From: Metridium senile
Taxonomy: Eukaryota; Cnidaria; Anthozoa; Actiniaria; Metridiidae
Direction of reading: 5' to 3'
Assembly (NCBI GenBank): GCA_949775045.1
Contig: OX459096.1
Coordinates: forward strand, 29,277,475-29,341,474
Length of the DNA stretch: 64,000 bases
The notes beneath the pieces were generated by a model, which was not told where the DNA came from, ran no database searches, and worked only from the letters and a program-made list of their open reading frames with translations. The translations under genes were made by a program, and so were the position numbers. Of the stretch, positions 34,601 to 45,845 are shown in pieces (the stretch's first letter is position 1; each line of letters begins with the position of its first letter).

Positions 34601-37600
34601 AGAGAAAAACGTGTGAAGTTTCCCCCTTTTTTATTTTACTTCTTTCCATTACATCACTTTATTTCCACTCGTATTGTGGTCTTTCATAACATTATGTAAA
34701 TTGTTTTTAGTAATGTTCAGTAATAATTTCACCGTTTTAAACAAGATCGAGTGGTCAGAGCGTTGATCTGAGGCTGCCGTATTTGTCCCAGATTCCGATT
34801 AGTTCAAATTTAGTTTCGCGACCGTGCTAGTAAAAAAGCCAGTCGGGAATCTCATCATCTAATGAGATCCATTATGCATGTAAAGTACTATTTCATAAAG
34901 TTTGCTCACCTGAAGAACACATGTCACACGTGACTGGGCACCAATACAGTAAGTTGTCAGCATGTTTGACGCATAACCCCGAGTCCTTGTAGCTCTGACA
35001 GTCCTGGGATTTGTCACTACATGTGCTAGCTATTTAGAAACACGAAAACAGTACAAATTAATGGTTACAGATACTAGTATTCGCAGGCCTGGTCGTGTTT
35101 GTTAAATTTTAGCAGCTTTTACAGGAGCAAGCTAAGGATGACACAGTTGGTTAGTGCGCGGCATTCTGTGCGAGAGGTCCCGAGTTCGATTCCCAGTGAC
35201 CTCACATCCTTGTTTCGACTTCTCTTCTTTCCGTGTAGCTTTAAGTAGCTTTAAATACCCGTATAACGGAGCACTGATGGAGAGAGGGGAGTAAAATGAG
35301 CGCACCGTCGGCTCTCTGGAAGATTCATTTCGGCTGAAGGGACTTCCGACGTAAAATACTATTCTTTTTTACAATTCCGTGCTATTGACGAAGTTCGTGG
35401 ACAGTGTTTACATGCAATTGCAGCTTTTGTGCGTGTTTGTCGGTTAATCACAACACCACCACCAACACAACACGAACAAAAGTTATATTAACTAAAAACA
35501 GCAGCAGCAGCACACGCAACAACAACAAAGTCTGACAACAATGACAACAAAAATGTTACACGTTTTTACTGAGGAATATATAACACTGATGCTATTGGCA
35601 ATAAAATAAAAATTTGTAACACATAAAAAAGCGATCATATTTAGTAGCCACCGTTGCAGACGTCGTTTGTGGTTCGCTCCCTTCCCACAACAACAAAAAA
35701 CGTCTGCAACGTAACTGAGGTGAGATATTAGCGGATGATATGCTGATTATGACATATGATATACATAATTTACTCACATCTTTTCACGACTCGAGGCATT
35801 GGTTTAAAGTGTGATTCAAAGTCATCTACCATTCGCTTGCTCGTCACGGCTGAAAACAGACAGTATTTACACAGTATATAATAAATAAGGGCAAGAAATA
35901 AAGAGTGTACTAAACAAATCCGTGTGTAAGCAATCTGAATGAATGAGTAAATAAATGATGAATCACAGTATGTTGTTGCAAAGTTCCCATAACTATTTCT
36001 ATACATAATCATGTTTTCATGGATGAATGAATGAATGAATGAATGAATGGATGAATGAATGAATGCTATAATAAATATGTTACTACAATAATTACCACTG
36101 CACTTGTACATAGCATTTGTTTGGAATGCATCATCAGCACTTAGTTCGACATACGGGGTCTTGCCATTCAAACTAACAATAGCTTCAATGGTTGGTAAGC
36201 CATTCTTGGAAAAAGCAGTGAATGGGTAATGCATGATGGACGCAAAGTCGTATGGACTGCCGTAATCCACGACTTCTGTACCCCAGGTCCTTTTGGCAAA
36301 GGCATCTTCAAGACCTGTAAAATAGAAACATTTTTAATACATGAAAATAAAAACAAATAGACGAAAAAAATCGTCTTACAAGTCTTACAAGACAGCGTTG
36401 TTGGTAGCGTGTCATGACCGCTTCACATTATCATGAGTACCCGGCCAGCACAAACCCATGACACTCACTGATTCACTCATTGAATCATGCGCATCCCGCT
36501 GTCCAAACATTATGAAAAGGAGTGGGGAACCACGCCCAACCTATCTAGTCCCAGTTATAAGATCACATAATTTTCCAGAAAGAAAAGCTCATCGTAGATA
36601 TAAATACATCGGCAAAAATGCTACTATACACGTTTCCAACCAATTCAAAAGCTCTGGGAATACGAATTTGTGTTCCAAAGATTTCTACGTGATATCGAAA
36701 TACAAAGAATCTTATTCCTATAAGATTTGAATTGGGTGGAAACATGCATAGCAACGCGTTAGCTAAATAGGGCTATTTAGATACTCTTCTCTGATCCCAT
36801 CCTATTTTTTGTTTAATTTTCAATAACGCTAGAACAATCAACGTTTACGAGACTCTGATAGTTTTACTGTGCTTAACGTCACAGTGTAACGCATTCTATG
36901 TACGAAAGCGTGACTTACCAGGTAACACATTATCCCAAAGAACCTTGATACTATTGTCACGGTCTGGTCTACCATGTTCATGCCAAAAACCGACAGCATG
37001 ACCAATCTCATGGGTCATGACATGATGGAAATCACAGTTATCTCCAATGGAAATCTGACTCATCCAGTTTGCTGTATGACCAACGTGGCCCCAACATCTA
37101 AAATATTAAAATGGTTATTCAGAAAAACGAAGAGAAAGCCTACCGTCCAAGCACAAAAATGCTTATCTTTACAAAACGGTTGCAAAAATAGTACTATGTT
37201 TGACCGTAGTTCCCTTGTAAATACGGCTACCTTTCTAGACCTAAATATATACTCCCTCGGACTCCAGTGTTTCTTACGCCTTATGAAAGGAAAGCATTGC
37301 AGGTGTGGCTCTACTGATCAAACATACCAATAGCAGAATATGGGTTTACTGACAATACTGAGCACACAAAAGATAAAAAATACATCAAAAATGTAAAACC
37401 AAAGAAGTCATACCCTGATCCTCTGAAGAACTGCAAATACGCTTTCTCTGTGGTCCTCTTTTTGAATCGAATGCATGTTTTGCTTTCCCATTCTGCCATG
37501 GCTTTCTTGACTGATAAAACGGCGCTCTCCATGTTTGCTGAACAAAGATAGAAAGATGTTAAGCGTTAAATTTGATTAAAATACTCAACAAGCTATAAAA

Positions 37601-37693
37601 ATATCCTTGCTGATGAAGACTTCAAATCCTCATAATTATTCGGTAGGAATCTTTAAATAATCGGTAAAAATTTTAAATTAGCAGGGAAGAAAT

Positions 37694-37730
<37 letters not shown>

Positions 37731-38567
37731 ATTGTATGATATTTCTTATAACTATTTACAGATTAAGTAATGGAAATAAATATTAGAACTAGCATAAAAA
37801 TGACCAAATTACGCTTTCATTTATATTTGAACAATAGCAGGATTTCAAAGCAATTGGAAATAGTCCCAAAGCAACTGGAAATCTGTTCCAGTTCTTTTTT
37901 TCTTTCCCTGGATTCAAGTTTCTGCATGTGACCAAAATTGCTAATTACCTCATGAATAATTAATGAGGATGCATGGAATAAAGTTTCTCATTCATCTAAC
38001 ACACGATGGACTCTCATTTTGTCAGATTTTTCTCACGGTAATAAATTCTTACCAATAGAGCAGTCAAATTCATATGGAATAACTGCATTAGGCCATCTCT
38101 TTTCATCTTGACTACTGGCAGCTCGACCAAGAGATGGTCCATAGGGGTTACCGTATTTCTCCATATTTGCCTCCTCCATTGGTGTAAGCTTGATGTCCCC
38201 AAGGAAAAGGTGGCCCGTTAGCTCGGGACTGGAGTCTGTCAAAAGAAAAACTTATAGGTAAGAAATTATAAAGATTTATTAATCCTTTACTTGTCTATGC
38301 TTCTGTCTCTTTCAAAGTTTTCAGCTGAGGGACATACAGAAGGACATTTCTATAGAACGCCAATGAGCTGGTGAAGTCATTGGAAGATCTGGATCTATTA
38401 GCAAAGAATAGGAAGAGATGGAACTCTAAAGTGTGAAATATATACGATGGTTAAAACAACCTTCTTTAATATATATTACCTGTTGTTTGTCCATACCCAA
38501 TCGGTCCTCTTTGGAGGTGAGAAAAAGCGAACGGCACCAACACCAAGAAGCAGAAATATTTGAACAT
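30382..38567 (-). CDS. Secreted astacin metalloprotease with three ShKT domains and an F5/8 type C domain
   Basis: Fifteen coding exons on the minus strand: 38567-38480, 38235-38053, 37537-37414, 37097-36919, 36314-36096, 35849-35778, 35029-34910, 34507-34394, 34065-33988, 33503-33420, 33267-33130, 32836-32753, 31936-31778, 31228-31146, 30525-30382; 622 residues, every junction in frame. Order: signal peptide (1-17); propeptide with the astacin Asp-switch motif FLGD (40-43) and a basic EKR site at 74-76; astacin domain (about 77-263) with zinc motif HEIGHAVGFWH (161-171), catalytic Glu162 and Met-turn SIMHYP (217-222); ShKT1 (292-326), ShKT2 (331-365), Pro/Thr-rich linker (368-420), ShKT3-like module (424-458); F5/8C (discoidin) domain 469-620. 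An extracellular zinc endopeptidase, probably tethered to matrix or glycans. Cnidarian astacins with ShKT tails are known from mucus, matrix and nematocysts; the terminal F5/8C is less usual. Confidence 0.93.
30651..30882. mobile_element. MITE with taagggatggaccattt ends
   Basis: The left end taaggggtggtccattt and right end aaatggtccatccctta are inverted repeats. Poly-G/poly-C tracts sit just inside each end, and ttcctgcacg occurs inside both halves. It is in the last intron of the astacin gene. Confidence 0.75.
31615..31765. repeat. Compound trinucleotide microsatellite (ATC)n(AGC)n(ACC)n
   Basis: Consecutive runs of ATC, AGC, ACC, AGC and ACC triplets in the intron between astacin exons 13 and 14, ending only about 13 bp from the splice donor of exon 13 (31778). 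Confidence 0.95.
32087..32194. mobile_element. Hairpin MITE, gggcccagttgttcaaag family, copy 1
   Basis: The ends ggccggttgttcaaagc and gctttgaacaactgggcc pair, and the inner parts pair as gctaatcctaggttaactct / agagttaacccaggattaac. A second copy lies at 51890-52003. In an intron of the astacin gene. Confidence 0.85.
33620..33915. repeat. Purine minisatellite (agaaggagaaggcc)n
   Basis: About 20 imperfect copies of a 14-15 bp purine unit in the intron between astacin exons 9 and 10. The strand is nearly pure purine on +, so the pre-mRNA carries a long pyrimidine-rich tract. Confidence 0.9.
35134..35330 (+). mobile_element. tRNA-derived SINE-like element
   Basis: A tRNA-like head has a 7-bp pairing of aaggatg (35134) with catcctt (about 35205), a box A-like segment (acacagttggttagtgcgcg) and a box B match gagttcgattcc at 35182-35193. 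The T-stem is mispaired, so it is not a functional tRNA. A non-tRNA body follows to about 35330. Located in intron 6 of the astacin gene. Confidence 0.6.
35649..35712. mobile_element. Short hairpin with cgttgcagacgt ends
   Basis: accgttgcagacgtcgtttg pairs with aaaaacgtctgcaacgt around a short loop. It is likely the ends of a MITE or an internally deleted element. In intron 6 of the astacin gene. Confidence 0.6.
36604..36765. mobile_element. Hairpin MITE, cgttgctatgtacgtttcc family, copy 3
   Basis: The pair acgtttccaaccaattcaaa and tttgaattgggtggaaac, with outer gctaacgcgttgctatg (minus) matching the 27711-27885 element. In intron 4 of the astacin gene. Confidence 0.8.
37694..37739. repeat. 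Uninterrupted run of 46 G
   Basis: A pure G homopolymer in intron 2 of the astacin gene (C run on the coding strand). The exact length is likely to vary or be affected by sequencing. Confidence 0.9.
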
Positions 38568-38728
38568 ACTGAAAAAAGTCGAAAAACAAACATAAGCATA
38601 AAGAAAGTTGAAGAAAGGAAAATGGGTGAAGGGTTAGACTGCCCTTTTATTTGTTCTTGTTGAGAAAATAAATAATAAGAGTTTTTTTTTTGTCTCAACT
38701 AACTCATATTTGCAATAATTAGACCTTT

Positions 38729-39019
38729 TTACGGTTCGAATCGAATAACCTCAGCCTCGATAGCGTGTTCTTTACAATTTGGCCTGTGGAATTTTGTTTC
38801 AATTATTTTCAATTGCTTGATTTTTTTTTTGATAATGTGCTTGTACATTCTTTAAATTACCGTGAGTTGTAGTAGAATTGTAAAACAATAAATAAAAATG
38901 AATAAATCACGTTTTTTACGTCTCAAATATCTTCTAACTGGACACTTATTGTGTCTTACTAATTGGGGAGACTATATATTACATGATATCGAGGCTAGAG
39001 TTGTAGACGTGAACCGTGA
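38729..39019. mobile_element. MITE, 'gcgttatatattctttagaa' family, copy 2
   Basis: The left end ttacggttcgaatcg...cctcagcctcgatagcgtgt is matched in reverse by gatatcgaggctagagttgtagacgtgaaccgt near the right end. Related to 4689-4826 and 53444-53632. In the first intron of the astacin gene. Confidence 0.6.
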
Positions 39020-39112
39020 AAAGATCTATATTGAGCAAAAAATCGGGAGAAAAGAGTCCTAAACCTTCGAGAAGTGTAAAAAATATGATAGATAGCATAC
39101 ACTAGTACTCAC

Positions 39113-39172
39113 CTGCAAGGCAACGAGTATAAACGTCTCGTTTGAATGGCTTCAACGACTGGGTCTTTATTT
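39113..39172 (-). promoter_or_regulatory. Promoter and 5' UTR exon of the astacin gene
   Basis: On the minus strand a TATA-like ataaataaag (about 39163-39172) is followed by a leader whose end, ...gttgccttgcag, is cut at 39113 before gtgagt. The next exon starts at 38568, one base before the ATG, after ttttttcag. Confidence 0.55.
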
Positions 39173-39391
39173 ATGATCTACTGTTTTGTTTACGCAGATT
39201 GCATGATATTGTATTACAATAAACCCACCAAACCAGTTGTACAAAGTACTCTTGCTGTGATATTGAAATAGAACAAACATATTTTTTTTGAAACATAATA
39301 ATTCAGCTAACAATTTCATTGTTATTGTACAAGTATCAAATTTAACATCGGATTGAATTATTACAGTATTAGGCCTAGTCTGGGACCTTAA

Positions 39392-39672
39392 CTCGCCTTA
39401 ACTCGCGCAAACTTGCCTTAACTCGCACAAACTCGTATTAACTCGCACAAGCTCGCAGTAAATTACTCAATGTCATAATGCACAGGGAATTGCCTTAACC
39501 TCATCTCACAAAGCTGAAATATACACATATAAGTCATGTTCTTTTAGTGTCACTCCAAATTATGGGATTTTTCCTTAACTCGCCTTAACTCACAGCATTG
39601 AAATTTTGATTTTCCCTTAACTCGCCTTAACTCGCCTTAACTCGTCCAAACTCGCTGCGAGTTAAGGCGAGT
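39392..39672. repeat. (cttaactcgc)n decanucleotide clusters with an inverted end
   Basis: Two clusters of degenerate cttaactcgc / gcacaaactcg 10-mers (39392-39460 and 39584-39655) flank a unique centre. The right cluster ends with the reverse complement gcgagttaaggcgagttt, so the array is folded back on itself. Confidence 0.85.
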
Positions 39673-40181
39673 TTCTTCAAGCAATTGTTAAATATTTAAA
39701 TCTGATTTTTTATTTATCTTATTTATTTATTTTTCAATTCGTTCTTTCTCTCTGGTTTAATTTCAGAATTAAATAACTATTATTTAAATTTGCAAAATGC
39801 ATTTTCTTTAGATATCAGTTCTAGTTTTTTCTCGTTAGAAACATGACTATTACATGAGTATCTTATTACAGCACCTTGTATTTCTGTATTGACCGATTAT
39901 CAAGAGTATTAGTATAGAATATAAGTAACAATACAAGTATTCTCGCAGCTGATGAACACACTTTGTAAACACCAGGCAATGATCAAACTAGAACAAGCAA
40001 CACAATACTGTGCCCTTTTAATTGTAGTATATTTATAAAGCTATTATCAAAACTGATAGAGCTGAATTTAATGCATTTCTTCTCTCTTCCACCTTTCGTT
40101 TGCCAACTTTTTAAAAGCAGGATCCTACAACACATATTGATGATCAACTTTGTAGTAAGGAAAAAAATACATCTTTCAATT

Positions 40182-40365
40182 AATGTAGCGCATTAATAAA
40201 CTGCAGTTGGCCATGTTATGTTTGTAAGTTAAATCTGATAAAGTACAGAAAATCCCCTTTCTCTTACAAATTTCAATTGATAGCGCATTATAATAAACTG
40301 CAGTTGGCCAGGTTATGCGAGTTGTAAGTTAAATCTGACAAAGTGCAGAAAATCCACTTTCTCTC
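40182..40365. repeat. Tandem duplication of about 95 bp
   Basis: The unit tagcgcatta..ataaactgcagttggcca through gtaagttaaatctgataaag and cagaaaatcc occurs twice with modest divergence. Confidence 0.85.
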
Positions 40366-41250
40366 ATTCATTTTCTTTCCCCGCATTCTAAAAAGCAGCC
40401 ACACATTTACAAGAAAAATTATTACAAATCAGAAAAAGAAGTCAGTGATCACACACATTATTCAAGCCGTTTATCTTGTATTAATTATTCTTAGTGTAAC
40501 AAATCGAAAAAATATCCAACTTATATTAAGTTTATACATAAGGAAAACAACTGTATATTGATCGGTTTACATTCACTCTTAGAATAACAATAACGTTAAT
40601 GTGCACTTCAATCTTATACGATCAGAGAGATTCTCCTTCAGAAGAGTAATCTTGTTTTTCATTCACTTTTAAAAGAACATAAACATGCACTTTATCGACT
40701 TCAGTACTAGTTATTTGGCAGTTATTGATGACTATTATTTCATCATTTAAGAATTTTGTACTGTTAGAATACATATAAAATAAATGTACTTTTAATTCTC
40801 CGAACATTTAACGAAACTAGTTGAAGAAGCGTGGTCTAAACTCTCGCCCAATTGTTCGAGTGTCTATCGTTTCTCTCCTCATTCCTTCCCGGACAACACT
40901 TAGCTTGTCTCTTGAATTATGGCGTCATGTACTACGACTACCAGAATGATTTGCCTGCTTAAGTCGAGACTGAATTTGACTTTTTTATTTATCAAGGCTA
41001 ACCATTATTTTGTAATCATGCAAGTGAATTCGGGAAAGGTCTATCGTTTAATATTTTCAAGAGAAAATAAATTAAAAAATAAACAAGAAAAAAATATTCC
41101 GCAAAGCATTCTGGTACTTGTGGTAAAAAAACCCGATGTACATGTAATCAAAAAATGTCCCTCGTCAACTTGTTACAAAAAGAAGATTACATAGTCTATA
41201 TTGAAGGTCTAGTAAATATTGTAGTAACAGAAAGAATATAATAAACGGCG

Positions 41251-43242
41251 TCATTTCTTAGTAGGTGATCTCTGCACTCGAGAGTTCTTTGCCATCATTA
41301 GTCTTAGTTCTTCTTCTGATCCAGGGAGAGTGTTTTTGATAATTGCTTCGACTTTCTCCGCATATAAGGCATCTTCGGTAACGTTGACGGGCGTAGTTGA
41401 ACGAGATGGTACCTTGGGACGCCACGGATTCTTGTGGTTTCTTAAAGAAAGAAGAAAAATTTTCAGAAGTCATTTATCTGCCCATTTTTATTGAATATTT
41501 TATTATCATTCTCTGAGCAATTTAATTAATTATTTGTATTCTTACTTGGGCAGCTCTATGGCCTCTCCTCTAGATTTCCTAACTTGTGGACTCGCAGGAT
41601 TTTTATTGTTCGCATAAACGGCTGATTGCTTGTGTCTTTTTGTCTTGTGTATTTCTGGCTCTTCTCGGCATTGCCCGGATACTCTTTCCTCGCCTCGCTT
41701 TCTTTTCACAGAACCACGAACGTTTGTGTTTCTCATGAACGCAGTTAGTGGTGTGGTAGAATTGTCTTTATCTGTGCAACATGTACAGAGATATAAATAG
41801 TGAAACTAAATTGACATTATATATACTATTTGGTAAATAGTTGCGGCCTTAGTGGGATGAAGGCACACATTTAAATAAGGAAAAGTTATTTTTGGTTTTG
41901 TTGCTTATTCTTTCATCAATCGCAAACTACTCCGACTCTTTTAACTTACTTACTGTTTTCTCGTATATTTGTATTTGATTATTCATTTTTCTTTTCCCCG
42001 TTTGTTTTTATTTTCATTGTTCCTTTCTCTTTTCATTAATTGCAAAGCATTTTTTTGGTGTGTGTGTATGTGTTGTACGTTTTTTGATCTGCTTTTTTAT
42101 TTTTTGTTTTTGTTTTGTTTTGTTTGTATTTTCTGTTGTGTAATTTTTGATGTGCTGCTTATTTCTGTTTTGTTTTGTGTTGTCATTTGTTTGATCTGCC
42201 TTTTTTCTGTTTTGTGCTTGCTCTGCCCTGCTTCTTTTTTTTCTGTTTTCAGTTTTGTGTCATGCATGTTATTTACTTGCTTTTTTTTCTGTTGCTTTAT
42301 AGTAAAAACTAACCTTTGCATATCTCTTCGCCACTAGTCTGGGTAGTTGAGCTGACAGGAATATTCTTCTCTCCATCTCTTCTACCAACTTTGTTCTCGT
42401 TTTCAATTGCGCATGGACCGCAGATAAAATTATCTCTGAAATCAGCAGGAACGTCTCGTTGACATGGCTCAAGAATAAAGTGGATGTATTTGCCAAATCT
42501 GTTAGGTACAACTGGGCGACCTCCTTTTAGTTTAATTAACTTCCAGCCTGCTTCACGGTCGTTCTTCACCATCCCTTCCACAACACACCAACGAGAACAC
42601 ATTGTCGATGATTTGGTACGACTGGCTGGCTCCTCTGAGTGACAAACAAACGGGTTAGCGTTATAAACAAAGAAATTAACCAATCAATACATCAGTCAAT
42701 CAATGAATCCACCAACCAACCAACCAATCAACCAACCAACCAGCCAATCAATCAACCAACCAGCCAATCAATCAATCAACCAACCAATCATGCAATCAAC
42801 TAACCAACTAACCAACTAACCAACAACCCAACCAACCAACCAACCCACCCAACCATCCAGCCACGCACTCACCCAACCAACCAACCATGCAAACCAACAA
42901 ACGAACGAACGAACGAACCAACCAGCCAACCAATCATGCAACCAACCATGCAACCAACCATGCAACCAACCAACCAACCAACCAACCAGCCAACCAACCA
43001 ACCAACCAGCCAACCAACCAACCAGCCAGCCAGCCAGCCAGCCAACCAACCAACCAACCAACCAACCAACCAACCAACCAACCAACCAACCAACCAACCA
43101 ACCAACCAACCAACCAACCAACCAACCAACCAACCAACCAACCAACCAACCAACCAACCAACCAACCAACCAACCAACCAACCAACCAACCAACCAACCA
43201 ACCAACCAACCAACCAACCAACCAACCAACCAACCAACCAAC

Positions 43243-43280
<38 letters not shown>

Positions 43281-45202
43281 GGCAGTGCATTATTGATTTA
43301 TTCAATCACTCAGCCTACCATTTAAGCAGTCAAACATTCTGTCTGTCAATCAACTCACTATTCAACATATCAATCAATCAACTAGTTACCTTTTGCTGCG
43401 GTACTTGTACTATCACAGTGTGATATTCTATTCTTGGCAGTCCCTCGTTTTACTATAAACGTTGAATTTCCTGTTATTCTCAAACACGGAGTAAGTTTAT
43501 CGGCCTTAACAAATGTGCTATTCAAGCCAAACGTGCTATTCAAGGCATCATCACTAACAATTTCATCGTACATTGAATCGCCATCGTCCTGAAAAGATGC
43601 TGTTGTCTTGTATGCTGTTTCAATGTTTTCTTGGTCATTATCCGATAGGTCAGTAGAGTCGCGAGTTCCTTGTGACAATATGTTTGAGGTTTTCATTTGA
43701 AAAGACACTGAATCAACCTGAAAAGACGCAGCTGTGTGGCATTCTATTTTGTCATTATTACTTTGATTATTATCAGAAGCAAAATGATCGGACAGGTCTG
43801 TAGTGTCTACAAACTTACCATCATCGTTATGGACGATGCTACTACTACTTGGCGACTCGGCTTCTTCGTTGGAATCTTTTTTGAGGTTTAAATTATCCTC
43901 CTCTTCATCAATTTGGTTGAAATCGTCCTCCTCTTCATCAATTTGGTTGAAATCGTCCTCTTCTTTATCAATTTGGTTGAAATCGTCCTCCTCTTCATGA
44001 ATATGGTTGAAATCGTCCTCTTCTTCATGATCATCAATTTGATCAACATCATCGTCATTATCATTAATTTGGTTTGCGTCGTCCTTAGTATTATCAATGC
44101 GATAAACATCGATCACAGTTTCTGATTTAATTTTGTTGAATTTATTTCCATCGATTTTGTTGGCGTAAACAGCAGTTTTCTCATCGTTATTGGAACTTCC
44201 ATCGACTTCTTCACGTCTACTGTAACCCTGGACCTTTTTTACTTTTACTTCTTCTTCATTCTGGACTTGAGTAGTTGTTGACACCTCTTTGCTAGCTTTT
44301 TCCTTGCGGGAGCCTTTAGGCCTACCTCTTTTCTTACCTTTTGAAACGTTTTCAGAGATTGTTTCTACTTCGACAGAAGGTGCACTATTGCCAGCCTTGG
44401 CTCTGACTTCGTTTTGGTTTTCATCTGTTTTCCCCTCGTTCTGTATGAGTTGAAGCAATTTTTCTCGAAGCTCAGTCGTCTGTTAAGGGAATCATATCAG
44501 TCAGCGAGGGTAAGGTCTTCCGAAAGGTTTGCGCTGTCACATTGTAAAAGCACTCCCATTTAGTCAGAGTTGATTTAAAGCAAATAATTTAATTCTCCTT
44601 GCATAGTTTGATTTTGAGGTAAATTATTAACAAAACTGTGTCAGGGACTTTTTGCGTTTGGACGATTTTATTCAAAATCAACATCGTAAATCATGTTTTT
44701 TTTTTATGATGATAACGATGAGGACAGTTATAAATTAATGAAGGTAATGATAAGGGTGTAACAATGATGATGATGCTCGGGGTAGTGGTGGTGATGAACC
44801 ATCGGTAATCCAGGGGCTTCTCAGTGGGGCCGTGATGGTTAGCGACCGGAAAAATACGGTAAGTAGTTTCTCCTTCCCATGCAAACCCTCGTGGCCCCAC
44901 TAAGTAGCCTCTAGAAAATGATATGAGATGATGATAGTGATATCCTTGATAGTGATAATATTAATAATCATTATAATGAATACAAAATATTCTAACGATA
45001 ATAATATGAATACTGAAATCGTGATTATTTTGCCATTTTATACCTTCACATTGGCCTTGATTCCATATCTTTTACAGTATGTTTGTAGTTCTTTCCTGTT
45101 CAGCTCCTGTATTTCTATTTCATTTAATCCAAGTGAGTCTTGTTCATCAGTTTTCTTGGAAGAGGTGGTTGGTTTGTGTCCTTTTCCCATCTTGCATCCC
45201 AT
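41251..45202 (-). CDS. SAP-domain and AT-hook nuclear protein (NuSAP-like N-terminus)
   Basis: Five coding exons, minus strand: 45202-45044, 44479-43390, 42634-42314, 41771-41546, 41440-41251; 661 residues, phases consistent, stop TGA at 41251-41253. Residues about 33-68 ([20 protein letters not shown]...[10 protein letters not shown]) form a SAP DNA-binding motif split by the first coding intron, similar in sequence to the N-terminus of NuSAP. An AT-hook ([10 protein letters not shown], 102-111) follows. Then come five tandem copies of an acidic 10-residue unit of the type [10 protein letters not shown], a Ser/Asp-rich region, a Cys-containing segment with FICGPC, and a basic C-terminal part (VKRKRGEE; ending RVQRSPTKK). 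It probably acts in the nucleus on DNA, chromatin or spindle. The NuSAP link rests only on the SAP region and is tentative. The last exon must be read in the frame giving [15 protein letters not shown]; another open frame there is not the spliced one. Confidence 0.8.
42690..43295. repeat. (CCAA)n microsatellite in intron of the SAP gene
   Basis: An almost perfect AACC/CCAA tract, purest at 43040-43248, with AATC runs at both ends. Long poly-(NQPT) and poly-(LVGW) open frames are artefacts. Confidence 0.97.
44812..44911. mobile_element. Short inverted repeat with ggccccac ends
   Basis: ggcttctcagtggggcc near 44815 pairs with ggccccactaagtagcc near 44890. In the first coding intron of the SAP gene. 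Confidence 0.45.
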
Positions 45203-45301
45203 TGACTTGAATACTAAACATTTTTAAGTATCAACGGATTAAAATATTTAAAAAATGTGCTCTACTATATGATGAAGACGATGACAATGACGATATTCAT
45301 A

Positions 45302-45845
45302 GCTGTTAATGGCGATAAATATAATAACAATGGTGATGATGATGAATGATGAACGATGACCATAATGCAGTGATGATGATGAATGATGAATGATGGTCAA
45401 TGATGAATGATGGCCAGTGATGACCATAGTGATGATGAATGATGATGATGAATGATGGCCAGTGATGACCATAGTGATGATGAATGATGGTGATGAATGA
45501 TGGTGATGAATGATGGCCAGTGATGACCATAGTGATGATGAATGATGGTCAGTGATGACCATAGTGATGATGAATGATGGTCAGTGATGACCATAGTGAT
45601 GATGAATGATGGTGATGAATGATGGCCAGTGATGACCATAGTGATGATGAATGATGGTGATGAATGATGGTGATGAATGATGGCCAGTGATGACCATAGT
45701 GATGATGAATGATGGTGATGAATGATGGTGATGAATGATGGTCAGTGATGACCATAGTGATGATGAATGATGGTGATGAATGATGTTGATTGAAGATGAC
45801 CAGCGATGACCATGGCGATGATGATGGTGATACAGTGATGTTTGT
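45302..45845. repeat. GATGAATGATGG-based minisatellite, about 40-50 bp units
   Basis: Repeats of gatgatgaatgatggtgatg and gccagtgatgaccatagt in varying combinations, about 10-12 units. It lies in the predicted 5' UTR intron of the SAP gene. Confidence 0.95.

Larger units (their letters stand above)
39173..41250. other. Intergenic region; aactcgcc repeat and a tandem duplication
   Basis: Two repeats stand out and are listed separately (39392-39672, 40182-40365). No exon is supported; a pyrimidine-rich block near 40080-40110 recurs near 40361-40400. Confidence 0.55.

Noticed and set aside
35134..35206. Functional tRNA gene
   Set aside because: Acceptor stem and box B are present, but the T-stem and anticodon arm do not pair properly. 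A SINE head fits better.
41258..41473. Open frame containing CLICGES on the minus strand, which looks like a zinc ribbon
   Set aside because: The splice phase from the preceding exon (ending 41546, phase 2) selects a different frame that runs to TGA at 41251 and gives a more protein-like tail.
42816..43423. Long frames of (NQPT)n and (LVGW)n
   Set aside because: Translation of a (CCAA)n microsatellite inside an intron of the SAP gene.
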